A DNA stretch of 5,104 nt from Methanoregulaceae archaeon (GTDB taxonomy: Archaea; Halobacteriota; Methanomicrobia; Methanomicrobiales; Methanospirillaceae). The DNA is taken from contig DUGL01000052.1 in NCBI GenBank assembly GCA_013331415.1, forward strand, positions 5,124 through 10,227. The letters are read 5' to 3'. Position numbers and translations under genes: made by a program. This document shows positions 1-5,104 of this stretch, piece after piece. Numbering within the stretch: position 1 is the first letter of the stretch; each line of letters opens with the position of its first letter. The notes under the pieces are model-generated. The model was given only the letters and a program-made list of their open reading frames with translations. It was not told the origin of the DNA and did no database searches.

Positions 1-552
1 CTCATCCCGCTCGTCCTCGGGCATGATATCCCGGGAGCCTGCCGGGTCGTAGCCGATACGACCACGGACGATGCGGTCCGGTTCTACCAGGCATTCGCAA
101 AGACACAGGTCCGGGTACTCTCCCATGACGATCTCGATGTGCACGACCCCGCAGCCATCGAAGAACTGAAACGGCGGCAGATGACCCTCGCCGATGTGAT
201 GCTCTATTCTGCACGAAATGACATGGTGGCGCGGGAATGGGTCAACGGATTTTCCCTGACACGGCGGGGGGCTGACCTCCTCCACGCTTACGGCGGGGGA
301 TGTGGCGGGGTGACCGGCGCATTCATTGATCTCCTCGCGTCTGAGCCTGATACGTTTGTTGTCAAGAAACATGGCCCGGATGTTGCAGGGATGACGATGA
401 GAAAAGCGCAGGAGGTGCGGGATGGCCTCCGTGACATCGCAGCATTCGACCAGGAATGCATCGATGCCGGGATCAATCCCGGGTCCATCGCAGATATTAT
501 CATCGCCTCGCTCTATATCGCTCTGGGAGAAGGATGGGCCTGGGACTGCTGA
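1..552 (+). CDS. CitG-like (triphosphoribosyl-dephospho-CoA synthase family) protein, 5' end cut by window
   Basis: The frame is open from base 1 to a TGA at 550-552, so 183 C-terminal residues are visible and the start lies outside the window; the GTG at 139 is internal. Family hallmarks are a Gly-rich stretch (AYGGGCGGVTGAF), then EPDTFVVKKHG, which matches the conserved Asp-Thr segment near the CitG C-terminus, and the closing NPGSIADIIIASLYIAL, the equivalent of the family's NPG-x-x-ADL-x-A-x-LF motif. Bacterial CitG/MdcB transfers triphosphoribose from ATP onto dephospho-CoA to make the citrate or malonate lyase prosthetic-group precursor. Methanogens generally lack those lyases, so the archaeal branch probably does a different ATP-dependent ribosyl transfer; this is inference. 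The stop lies inside the next gene (19-nt overlap), which implies co-transcription and translational coupling. Family assignment is confident; the substrate is unknown. Confidence 0.85.
   Translation, partial: LIPLVLGHDIPGACRVVADTTTDDAVRFYQAFAKTQVRVLSHDDLDVHDPAAIEELKRRQMTLADVMLYSARNDMVAREWVNGFSLTRRGADLLHAYGGGCGGVTGAFIDLLASEPDTFVVKKHGPDVAGMTMRKAQEVRDGLRDIAAFDQECIDAGINPGSIADIIIASLYIALGEGWAWDC
525..533 (+). promoter_or_regulatory. Ribosome-binding site deciding the DUF447 start
   Basis: A purine tract GGGAGAAGG lies directly before ATG 534, inside the end of the CitG-like gene. It supports 534 rather than the upstream in-frame ATG at 456. Confidence 0.45.
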
Positions 553-1109
553 GAGACGGGATCAACGAGGTCATTGCCACGACCTTCCGGAACGCGGCCC
601 CGATGGGGATCATCTGCCGGGACCAGGCAGCCCGGATAGTCATGTTCAGGGGGAGCCATACCGCAGAGAACATCGTGCGGGACGGCTGGGTTGTCGCAAA
701 TTTCCAGTTTGATCCTGTCGTGTACGTGGAGACTGCCTTCCGTGACCTCCCCGCCGCGGCATTCGTGGACGAGGAGGTCACCGGAGTGACCATGCAGCGT
801 CTCGCTCAGACTGAAGCATGGGCAGCATACCATGCAGAGATTGAGCGTGAGACAAAAGACGCGGTGATCGTTGCCCTTTCCCTCTGGAAAGAGGGCGTGA
901 TCAGCCCGGTACTGCATCCGGTCAACCGCGGGTTCAACAGCATCATCGAGGCTACGGTCCATGCCACGCGATACCAGCGCTCACCCGACAAGAGGCTGCA
1001 GGACCTGATCCGGCACCATGCGGCCCTCGTCAGGCGGTGTGGGGGGCCCCGGGAGTTTGAGGCACTCCGGTTGTTATTCCGGTACCTGGACTTCCCTGAT
1101 GACGACTAG
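534..1109 (+). CDS. DUF447 family protein, probable FMN-binding split-barrel flavoprotein
   Basis: This 191-residue protein starts at ATG 534 and stops at TAG 1107-1109. An in-frame ATG at 456 is rejected because the extra residues are basic shadow sequence of the CitG-like gene, whereas a purine-rich GGGAG (525-529) sits 4 nt before 534. The N-terminal signature GINEVIATTFRNAAPMGI, then the FRGSHTAENI segment and VANFQFDP, are typical of the archaeal DUF447 family. The C-terminal half carries VNRGFNSIIEATVHATR, also family-typical. Solved members of the family are, from memory, flavin-binding split barrels resembling flavin reductases, but no reaction is established. The tight overlap with the CitG-like gene suggests a shared pathway, possibly cofactor or pterin synthesis. 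Length is normal and no truncation is seen. Confidence 0.87.
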   Translation: MGLGLLRDGINEVIATTFRNAAPMGIICRDQAARIVMFRGSHTAENIVRDGWVVANFQFDPVVYVETAFRDLPAAAFVDEEVTGVTMQRLAQTEAWAAYHAEIERETKDAVIVALSLWKEGVISPVLHPVNRGFNSIIEATVHATRYQRSPDKRLQDLIRHHAALVRRCGGPREFEALRLLFRYLDFPDDD

Positions 1110-1235
1110 GGCTCGTCAATTCATTCTGGCTTATGTCTCATTACTACCAGGTATGATGACGGGACAATTGTCTTCCCCTGCTCCCACGATGAACCCTGCC
1201 GCTCCGGAATTTTTGCGAAGATCCTGCTCTTCAAC

Positions 1236-1257
1236 CCCGGGGGATGACTGCCCCGGG
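1236..1257. repeat. Inverted repeat, 7-bp all-GC stem
   Basis: CCCGGGG (1236-1242) pairs with CCCCGGG (1251-1257) across an 8-nt loop. It lies about 125 nt after the DUF447 stop and has no T-run after it, so it is not a classic bacterial-type terminator. It could act as a 3' end stabiliser. Confidence 0.5.
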
Positions 1258-1269
1258 ACCCAGACCCGT

Positions 1270-1296
1270 CAGGAACTCCACGATTGAGGGTTCCTG
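1270..1296. repeat. Inverted repeat, 7-bp stem
   Basis: CAGGAAC (1270-1276) pairs with GTTCCTG (1290-1296). The stem can extend inward by a T-G wobble and a C-G pair, leaving a loop of about 9 nt. It follows the preceding stem-loop by 12 nt, making a tandem pair of hairpins in the convergent gap. Confidence 0.5.
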
Positions 1297-1357
1297 CCCG
1301 GGAGTATGGTGTGTATCCAGTACCTGTCCTGCTCTGCAGACATGCTCCGGGGCATAC

Positions 1358-1365
1358 AAAAAAAA
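1358..1365 (-). terminator. Oligo-T tract, candidate archaeal terminator for hypAE
   Basis: On the minus strand this is eight consecutive T residues, about 150 nt beyond the hypE stop. Archaeal RNA polymerase terminates at U-rich tracts without needing a hairpin, so this is the best terminator candidate for the hypA-hypE transcript. A T5 run on the plus strand at 1368-1372 could serve the CitG-like/DUF447 transcript. Both assignments are inference from composition. Confidence 0.4.
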
Positions 1366-1470
1366 GATTTTTCCAGCCAGATCAGGGTGTTTCATCCGCC
1401 CGGAAAAGTGCGGGAATTGAATCGTCACCCCAAGTGGTTGCCTCATCGACAATTCACAGATTGGGGGCAG

Positions 1471-1490
1471 GATCGAAAGACTGGTCGATC
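1471..1490. repeat. Inverted repeat just downstream of hypE
   Basis: GATCGA (1471-1476) pairs with TCGATC (1485-1490) across an 8-nt loop, 24 nt beyond the hypE stop on the minus strand. Between the stop and the repeat, the hypE transcript strand is pyrimidine-rich. It may be part of the hypE 3' end. Confidence 0.4.
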
Positions 1491-1514
1491 GGGAAGGGAA
1501 AAGAAGGAACCGAT

Positions 1515-2510
1515 TCAGCAGACCCGCGGTACCGGGTCGCCGATGGGGGGTTCCACAAAGCGTTCACCGCCGATCCGGGTCTCCATGATCACGTGGGCAC
1601 CGGTCGTCACGCGGCCGATTATCGCAGCGTCATGGCCGTAGGGGTGACGCCGGAGTGCGCTCAGTACAGCCTCTGCATCCGCCTCCGGGACCCCCATCAC
1701 CACCTTTCCCTCGTTGGCAACCTGCAGGGGATCGATCCCGAGCATCATGGCAGCGCTCTGCACACTCCGCCGTATAGGGATCGCCTCTTCCTGAAGCCGG
1801 ACCGAGACCCCGCTTTTACCTGCCATCTCGTTGATGACACTGGCAAACCCACCCCGTGTCGGGTCTTTCATGGCATGGATCGTCCCTGCAGCAAGCGCCT
1901 GCTCCACCAGGCCCCAGAGGGGTGCGACATCGGACCGGATCTGTTCGCCGAACGAGAGCCCGGAACGCTCCGCCATGATGGCGAGGCCGTGGTCTCCGAG
2001 CGTTCCGCTCACGATGATCGCATCGCCCGGGACCAGCCCGGAGTCCCGCACCACGATCTCCGCGATCCCGATCCCGGCGGTGTTGATCACGATCCCATCG
2101 AGTGCTCCCCGCTCGAGCACCTTGGTATCACCGGTCACCAGGTGTGCTCCGCACTCCCCGAGTGCGGCATCCATCGAGGCGACGATCCGCTCGAGATCGG
2201 ATACCTCGAATCCCTCCTCGATGATCATGGCGCAGGAGAGCGCGATCGGGCGTCCTCCCATCATGGCGAGGTCGTTGACCGTCCCGCAGACCGATATCCG
2301 GCCAATATCCCCCCCGGGGAAGAAGATGGGGCGGACGACGTGGGAGTCCGTCGTGAAGACAAGGTTCCTGCCCGAGAGCGGGATGACCGCCCCGTCATCG
2401 AGCGCTTCGAGGCCGATACCACCCGCATTGTTATGCGTGAAACGGGTGAGCACCTGCAGGAGCTCCCCCATAACCTCCCCGCCCGCACCGTGCATCAGGC
2501 TGACTTTCAT
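1515..2510 (-). CDS. hypE: HypE, hydrogenase maturation carbamoyl dehydratase
   Basis: HypE takes a carbamoyl group from carbamoyl phosphate (delivered by HypF) onto its C-terminal cysteine. It then dehydrates it with ATP to a thiocyanate, the source of the CN ligands on the NiFe-hydrogenase iron; it acts in the cytoplasm with HypC, HypD and HypF. The 331-residue protein has normal length and starts with the N-terminal HGAGG motif (7-11). Other features are LDDGAVIPL (37-45), the PurM-like N domain with TVNDLAMMGGRP (77-88), the nucleotide-site segment VTGDTKV (125-131), and the C domain with SGTLGDHG (168-175) and MKDPTRGG (214-221). It ends in PRVC with the essential terminal Cys331, so it looks active. 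The start ATG overlaps the hypA stop as ATGA, and a GAGGT site lies 9 nt upstream. Confidence 0.97.
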   Translation of the reverse strand: MKVSLMHGAGGEVMGELLQVLTRFTHNNAGGIGLEALDDGAVIPLSGRNLVFTTDSHVVRPIFFPGGDIGRISVCGTVNDLAMMGGRPIALSCAMIIEEGFEVSDLERIVASMDAALGECGAHLVTGDTKVLERGALDGIVINTAGIGIAEIVVRDSGLVPGDAIIVSGTLGDHGLAIMAERSGLSFGEQIRSDVAPLWGLVEQALAAGTIHAMKDPTRGGFASVINEMAGKSGVSVRLQEEAIPIRRSVQSAAMMLGIDPLQVANEGKVVMGVPEADAEAVLSALRRHPYGHDAAIIGRVTTGAHVIMETRIGGERFVEPPIGDPVPRVC

Positions 2511-2848
2511 GGCTCATGTACCTCTATCTCGATGTTCGTGACCATGATCTCCCGGCCTCTCACCAGTTCGGGGAGTGCCCCGCAGCGGGGACAGACAAAT
2601 TTTTCTGCACCCTCGTACCCGCAGATGCACCTTGTTTCAGGGGGGACAACGGTATAGTCCAGGACTGCCCCTTTCAGGACCGGGTCGTCCTCAGCGAGCG
2701 TCCCGAAGAGGAACTCTACCTGCTCGGGGTTCACCATCGAGACCTCGCCAATGGCTACACTGACCTTCGTTACCGAGTCCGCATGGTGATCCTGTGCGGC
2801 TTTGCGGGCTGTCATGAAGATGTCATAAGCGATACCAAACTCGTGCAT
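2507..2848 (-). CDS. hypA: HypA, nickel insertion protein for NiFe-hydrogenase
   Basis: HypA delivers nickel, together with the GTPase HypB, to the large subunit of NiFe-hydrogenases. The 113-residue protein begins MHEFGIAYDI, with the nickel-binding His2 that must sit next to the N-terminus. This fixes the start at 2848 although the frame stays open for 49 more codons upstream. AGGGG (2855-2859, minus) is a ribosome-binding site 6 nt before it. The family core IGEVSMVNPEQVEFLF is at about 33-48. The zinc domain has Cys74, Cys76, Cys86 and Cys89. The first pair is C-x-C rather than the usual C-x-x-C, which is odd; the second is a normal CPRC. The gene ends with a 4-nt ATGA overlap with hypE, so the two form an operon. 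The other hyp genes are not in this window. Confidence 0.95.
   Translation of the reverse strand: MHEFGIAYDIFMTARKAAQDHHADSVTKVSVAIGEVSMVNPEQVEFLFGTLAEDDPVLKGAVLDYTVVPPETRCICGYEGAEKFVCPRCGALPELVRGREIMVTNIEIEVHEP
2520..2524 (-). promoter_or_regulatory. hypE ribosome-binding site inside hypA
   Basis: GAGGT on the minus strand lies 9 nt before the hypE ATG, within the last codons of hypA. It supports independent initiation in addition to coupling through the ATGA overlap. Confidence 0.55.
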
Positions 2849-2854
2849 GGTCTT

Positions 2855-2859
2855 CCCCT
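2855..2859 (-). promoter_or_regulatory. hypA ribosome-binding site
   Basis: AGGGG on the minus strand lies 6 nt before the ATG at 2848. It decides the HypA start against the longer open frame reaching back to 2995. Confidence 0.5.
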
Positions 2860-2921
2860 GTTTCTGCAGGGAGGGTGAATTCGGACAATCCCTGGATATC
2901 CCCTGGTGGTAATCCACTTCA

Positions 2922-2932
2922 GCAGGCCCTGC
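2922..2932. repeat. Short palindrome in the hypA-dedA divergent region
   Basis: GCAGG-C-CCTGC is symmetrical with 5-bp arms, 74 nt upstream of hypA. An 8-bp palindrome GGATATCC (2894-2901) lies nearby. Either could be an operator, but short palindromes like these also arise by chance in G+C-rich DNA. Confidence 0.25.
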
Positions 2933-3003
2933 AGCCCCCTGCCGGATTCCATTATAGTCTGATGCGTTACTGCAATAAACCATCGTATCCTGCACCGGCG
3001 GGG

Positions 3004-3016
3004 AATTATTGATATA
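3004..3016 (+). promoter_or_regulatory. AT-rich TATA-like element, candidate dedA promoter
   Basis: AATTATTGATATA stands out in the G+C-rich 210-nt region between the divergent hypA and dedA starts. It is preceded by the purines GGGG, which would fit a BRE. A start of transcription about 25 nt downstream would leave a leader of roughly 20 nt before ATG 3059. The element could also be read on the minus strand, with a long hypA leader. On the minus strand, AT-rich spots at about 2951-2957 and 2974-2982 are alternative hypA promoters. Confidence 0.35.
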
Positions 3017-3058
3017 CCCGGGTTCCCGTATCCTACTCTCAGGAATTGGTCCGGCCTC

Positions 3059-3709
3059 ATGCTTGATTTTTTACTCCACCTCGACCAGAACCTCACATTC
3101 CTCATGGGAGAATACGGGGTGGCAACCTACGCTATCCTCTTTTTCATCATCGTTCTCGAGACCGGGTGCGTGCTCACTGTGTTCCTTCCGGGCGACTCGC
3201 TCCTCGTTGTTGCCGGGGCAGGGGCAGCTTCCGGTCTCCTCCACCTCTCCTGGCTCGTCCTCGTTTTCTTTCTCGCGGGTGTTTGCGGAGATATCCTGGG
3301 CTACGCGATCGGGCACCACATCGGCTTGCGGGTGCTCCGGGAGCGGTTTCCGGAAATCGTCAGGACCGAGCAGATCGAACGCACCACCCGCTACTTTGCG
3401 CGGTTCGGAAAGAAGGCCGTCTTTATCGGGCGGTTTATCCCGGTCATCCGGACATTCGTCCCGCTGCTTGCCGGGGTCGGCAGGATGGAGCGGCGGGCAT
3501 TTGCAACCTATAACATCCTCTCGGCGGCATGCTGGGCTCTCCTGATGACCGGTGCGGGGTATCTCCTGGGGAAGCTTCCCTGGATCCAGGAATACATCGC
3601 CCTGATCCTCTTCGTTGTCCTGGTCTTCACCCTGGTCACCCTCATGGTGATCCTCGCAGCACTCGTGCACGGTACCTGGAAGAAGAAACTGATCCGGGGT
3701 TCTGCCTGA
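3059..3709 (+). CDS. DedA/VTT-family integral membrane protein
   Basis: This 216-residue protein has hydrophobic membrane segments at about 23-42, 45-60, 63-85, 153-172 and 178-204. The conserved DedA core is complete: E34 with LPGDSLLVVAG (43-53), GDILGYAIGHHIG (77-89) and FIGRFIPVIRTFVPLLAG (122-139). Residues E34, D46, R125 and R131 have the same spacing as the essential E39, D51, R130 and R136 of E. coli YqjA, as I recall them, so transport or scramblase-type activity is probably intact. Family members are proposed to be proton-coupled transporters, and some export or flip undecaprenyl phosphate or lipids; the archaeal substrate is unknown. The basic tail (WKKKLIRG) fits a cytoplasmic C-terminus. 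ATG 3059 has only a weak AGGA 14 nt upstream. The gene stands alone, divergent from hypA and convergent with the GHMP gene. Confidence 0.92.
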   Translation: MLDFLLHLDQNLTFLMGEYGVATYAILFFIIVLETGCVLTVFLPGDSLLVVAGAGAASGLLHLSWLVLVFFLAGVCGDILGYAIGHHIGLRVLRERFPEIVRTEQIERTTRYFARFGKKAVFIGRFIPVIRTFVPLLAGVGRMERRAFATYNILSAACWALLMTGAGYLLGKLPWIQEYIALILFVVLVFTLVTLMVILAALVHGTWKKKLIRGSA

Positions 3710-3799
3710 CCGGGAAAGGTAGTGGATTCCTGACAGCCACGCATCAGCATACCAGGATTGAAAGGTACATGGTGGGCGGAAAGGACGACAATGAGGGAT

Positions 3800-3824
3800 G
3801 CCCGGCCGGTCCCTAAAACCGGGC
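3800..3824. repeat. Inverted repeat, 6-bp GC stem
   Basis: GCCCGG (3800-3805) pairs with CCGGGC (3819-3824) around a 13-nt loop. A competing 5-bp stem CCGGT/ACCGG (3806-3810 with 3818-3822) uses part of the same sequence, so two alternative folds are possible. Confidence 0.45.
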
Positions 3825-3850
3825 GACACCAGGTGGACGGGAGACGGAGC

Positions 3851-3874
3851 CGGCCATCCTCCTGAGGATAGCCG
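3851..3874. repeat. Hairpin with about 9-10 paired bases
   Basis: CGGC (3851-3854) pairs with GCCG (3871-3874). After one C/A mismatch, ATCCT (3856-3860) pairs with AGGAT (3865-3869), closing a short loop. This is the best hairpin of the gap. No T-run follows on either strand, so it is not a standard intrinsic terminator. Confidence 0.5.
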
Positions 3875-3960
3875 AATCCGGACCCCGGTATCCGGTCATC
3901 CGGGAAGGGGACGGGCAGGAGCCATGACACCATCCCGGTAACCATCGATTATCCTGGCTC

Positions 3961-3965
3961 TTTTT
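3961..3965 (+). terminator. T5 tract, weak candidate terminator for dedA
   Basis: CTCTTTTTG on the plus strand is the only oligo-T run downstream of dedA before the convergent coding region. It lies about 250 nt beyond the dedA stop and 13 nt from the end of the opposing gene. Assignment rests only on composition and position. Confidence 0.25.
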
Positions 3966-3977
3966 GCGGCAGGCAGG

Positions 3978-5054
3978 TCAGCAGGTGTGGTTCAGGGTGA
4001 GTCCTTCGTTATCGATCAGGGTCTCCACCGCGATCGAGAGGCCGAGTTTCCTGACCACTCCCTCAACGTAGTCCCGGTCGCGGCTGGTGATGATCGCGAT
4101 GGACGGGCCGACTGAACTCATGCCGACAAATTCGAGGCCGGCCTCGCGGAGCTGGCTCATGTAGTGGTAGATCTCGAAGCTGTGGTGCTCGACTTCCGCA
4201 CGCTTCGAGCCCCGAAACTCGATCTCCCAGATGATATTTCCCATCCGCAGGAGATCATCCTTCTCGAGTGCGGGTATCAAATCCATCAGCATGAAATAGG
4301 CCTTCAGTTCCCGGTCCCGGTAATCGAGGGTCCGTGCCTTGTTCATCAGGAGGTCGAACTCGCGTGCACCGGCCGATGAGATGTCGCTTGACGGGATAAC
4401 CACAAAGACATTCTTTCCCCTGCCAAAGGGGTGGTGGTAGACCAGTGTCAGTTCATCGCCCATGACTGCCATCCCGCCATAGGTGCTGACCGCGGGTCCC
4501 ACCCCGGTCTCAAACCCGAATGCGATCGTGTCATCTGCCGTCTCTTCGACATAGTTGTTCCCGATGATCTTCCGGAGCTGGTCCGCTGTGAGGGGTGACC
4601 CGACCGCATAGTTGAGGGCATGGGCAAGTGAGATCATGATGGTGCTCGTTGACCCAAGGCCTACGTGCTGGTGCTGGTGATCCCGGGCACGGATGGAAAA
4701 GCCCCCGGTATATCCTGTGATCGCCTTGAAGACATCCACGAAATGCCTGATGATACCCGGGCGGGAGTACTCGATCTCGAGGCCGGATGTGGTGCACGCG
4801 ACCTCCACGCTGCAGTAGAGCTGGATCGCAAATCCCAACCCGCCCCCGCCCGGTCGCGCCGGTGCAAACCGGTTCATGTCGAGCACGGTGAGGTGGATCC
4901 GTGCCGGTGCACGGACCGTAACCGTCCCCCGAACCGGGGTAAGCGGGTATGCCTTTTCAAGCCCGAGTGTCCTGATGTTCTCACCGGGATGAAACGAGAG
5001 GAACTCGTATTCAACGAGGTCGAGGTCTCCACCCCTGATCTTCATGGTAGCCAT
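3978..5054 (-). CDS. GHMP-superfamily protein of the beta-RFAP synthase type (methanopterin synthesis), divergent
   Basis: Beta-RFAP synthase (MptG) condenses PRPP with p-aminobenzoate-type substrates, releasing CO2 and PPi, in the first committed step of methanopterin synthesis. The 358-residue protein shows the family's opening motif APARIHLTVLDMN (49-61), then GGGGLGFAI (69-77), the glycine-rich GHMP loop HVGLGSTSTI (130-139) and a C-terminal GMSSVGPSIAII (311-322), matching the MptG GMSSxGPxxY segment. It differs from textbook MptG as I remember it: about 45 extra N-terminal residues precede the GHMP core, and the GRGGTSGIG-like motif is replaced by EETADDTIAFGFETGVGPA (170-188). It may be a paralogue with another substrate. 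The start at 5054 is preferred over M4 because AGGTGA lies 6 nt upstream. It is convergent with dedA. Confidence 0.7.
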   Translation of the reverse strand: MATMKIRGGDLDLVEYEFLSFHPGENIRTLGLEKAYPLTPVRGTVTVRAPARIHLTVLDMNRFAPARPGGGGLGFAIQLYCSVEVACTTSGLEIEYSRPGIIRHFVDVFKAITGYTGGFSIRARDHQHQHVGLGSTSTIMISLAHALNYAVGSPLTADQLRKIIGNNYVEETADDTIAFGFETGVGPAVSTYGGMAVMGDELTLVYHHPFGRGKNVFVVIPSSDISSAGAREFDLLMNKARTLDYRDRELKAYFMLMDLIPALEKDDLLRMGNIIWEIEFRGSKRAEVEHHSFEIYHYMSQLREAGLEFVGMSSVGPSIAIITSRDRDYVEGVVRKLGLSIAVETLIDNEGLTLNHTC

Positions 5055-5060
5055 TCTCTG

Positions 5061-5066
5061 TCACCT
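5061..5066 (-). promoter_or_regulatory. Strong ribosome-binding site of the RFAP-synthase-like gene
   Basis: AGGTGA on the minus strand matches the archaeal 16S rRNA 3' end and lies 6 nt before the ATG at 5054. It decides this start against the in-frame ATG at 5045. Confidence 0.65.
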
Positions 5067-5094
5067 GTTGTTCTGTCCTATGATGTTCTATCGA

Positions 5095-5104
5095 AGAATA
5101 TGTT
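5095..5104 (-). promoter_or_regulatory. Possible TATA element for the RFAP-synthase-like gene
   Basis: Reading AACATATTCT on the minus strand, an AT-rich stretch begins at the window edge about 40-50 nt before the ATG. Transcription starting about 25 nt downstream would leave a leader of roughly 20 nt that still includes the AGGTGA site. The upstream BRE side is cut off, so this is tentative. Confidence 0.25.

Larger units (their letters stand above)
1110..1514. other. 405-nt convergent intergenic gap, no gene recognised
   Basis: This stretch separates the 3' ends of the DUF447 gene (+) and hypE (-). It contains a 10-bp palindrome GACAATTGTC (1163-1172), stem-loops at 1236-1257, 1270-1296 and 1471-1490, and an A8 tract (T8 on the minus strand) at 1358-1365. 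A 73-codon minus-strand reading frame (1231-1452) lacks recognisable similarity and runs through the A8 tract and the stem-loops, so I treat it as chance. I see no tRNA or other known RNA gene. Its most likely roles are 3' untranslated sequence and transcription termination for both operons. Confidence 0.6.
3710..3977. other. 268-nt G+C-rich convergent gap rich in inverted repeats
   Basis: No credible gene is found here; open frames on both strands are extensions or shadows of dedA. Stem-capable repeats are at 3800-3824, 3851-3874 and 3900-3938, and ATCCGG occurs three times within 28 nt (3876, 3890, 3898). The sequence may be a 3' untranslated region of dedA or of the convergent gene, or an unrecognised structured RNA. 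Confidence 0.55.

Noticed and set aside
456..533. A longer DUF447 start at ATG 456
   Set aside because: The added 26 residues are Arg-rich shadow sequence of the CitG-like gene. The family-typical N-terminus begins near 534, where a purine-rich site precedes the ATG.
1231..1452. A 73-codon minus-strand reading frame in the convergent gap
   Set aside because: No recognisable similarity, no good ribosome-binding site noticed, and it runs through the oligo-T tract and two hairpins. It is better explained as non-coding.
2507..2510. ATGA overlap of hypA and hypE considered as unusual
   Set aside because: Four-base stop/start overlaps are routine within prokaryotic operons; it is noted in the gene entries as evidence of coupling.
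1284..2657. A 457-codon open frame on the plus strand across hypE
   Set aside because: It is antisense to the complete, motif-rich hypE, and its translation has arbitrary composition and no recognisable domain. Long antisense frames are common in G+C-rich genes.
2849..2995. A 49-residue N-terminal extension of HypA starting at 2995
   Set aside because: HypA needs Met-His-Glu at the N-terminus to bind nickel, and a ribosome-binding site sits right before 2848. The extension has no domain character.
3876..3903. Three ATCCGG copies considered as a CRISPR-like or iteron array
   Set aside because: The unit is only 6 nt, the spacing is irregular (14 and 8 nt), and there are too few copies for either. 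It is kept only as part of the structured-gap observation.
3071..3945. Minus-strand open frames of 252 and 145 codons antisense to dedA
   Set aside because: They oppose a gene whose full set of conserved residues is present, and their translations show no known family.

Overview
This window reads as a high-G+C euryarchaeal methanogen chromosome, most likely of the order Methanomicrobiales. The evidence is the set of protein families: an archaeal CitG-like protein, a DUF447 flavoprotein, a GHMP protein of the beta-RFAP synthase type and archaeal-style HypA/HypE. The ribosome-binding sites are archaeal (AGGTGA, GAGGT) and genes overlap closely. The order-level placement is an inference from family content and style, not from a marker gene.

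Layout. Bases 1-1109 (+) hold the 3' part of a CitG-like gene, which overlaps a complete DUF447 gene by 19 nt. Bases 1110-1514 are a 405-nt non-coding convergent gap with several inverted repeats and an oligo-T tract on the minus strand. Bases 1515-2848 (-) hold hypA followed by hypE, joined by an ATGA overlap; they encode hydrogenase maturation factors. Bases 2849-3058 are a divergent intergenic region that should carry the promoters for hypAE and for dedA. Bases 3059-3709 (+) encode a DedA/VTT-family membrane protein. Bases 3710-3977 are a G+C-rich convergent gap with unusually many inverted repeats. Bases 3978-5054 (-) encode a GHMP-fold protein related to beta-ribofuranosylaminobenzene 5'-phosphate (RFAP) synthase, the first committed enzyme of methanopterin synthesis.

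How the genes fit together. hypA and hypE serve NiFe-hydrogenase assembly: HypA handles nickel, and HypE makes the thiocyanate used for the CN ligands. The CitG-like, DUF447 and RFAP-synthase-like genes at the two ends belong to families that, from memory, recur around tetrahydromethanopterin synthesis. A link between them here is a hypothesis, because hypAE and dedA lie in between and the end genes run in opposite directions. dedA has no evident functional link to its neighbours.

I found no tRNA, rRNA, CRISPR array, transposon or clear horizontally acquired island. The most interesting points are the CitG-like/DUF447 pair of unknown reaction, the divergent RFAP-synthase-like protein, a shortened zinc knuckle in HypA, and the inverted-repeat-rich gap at 3710-3977.
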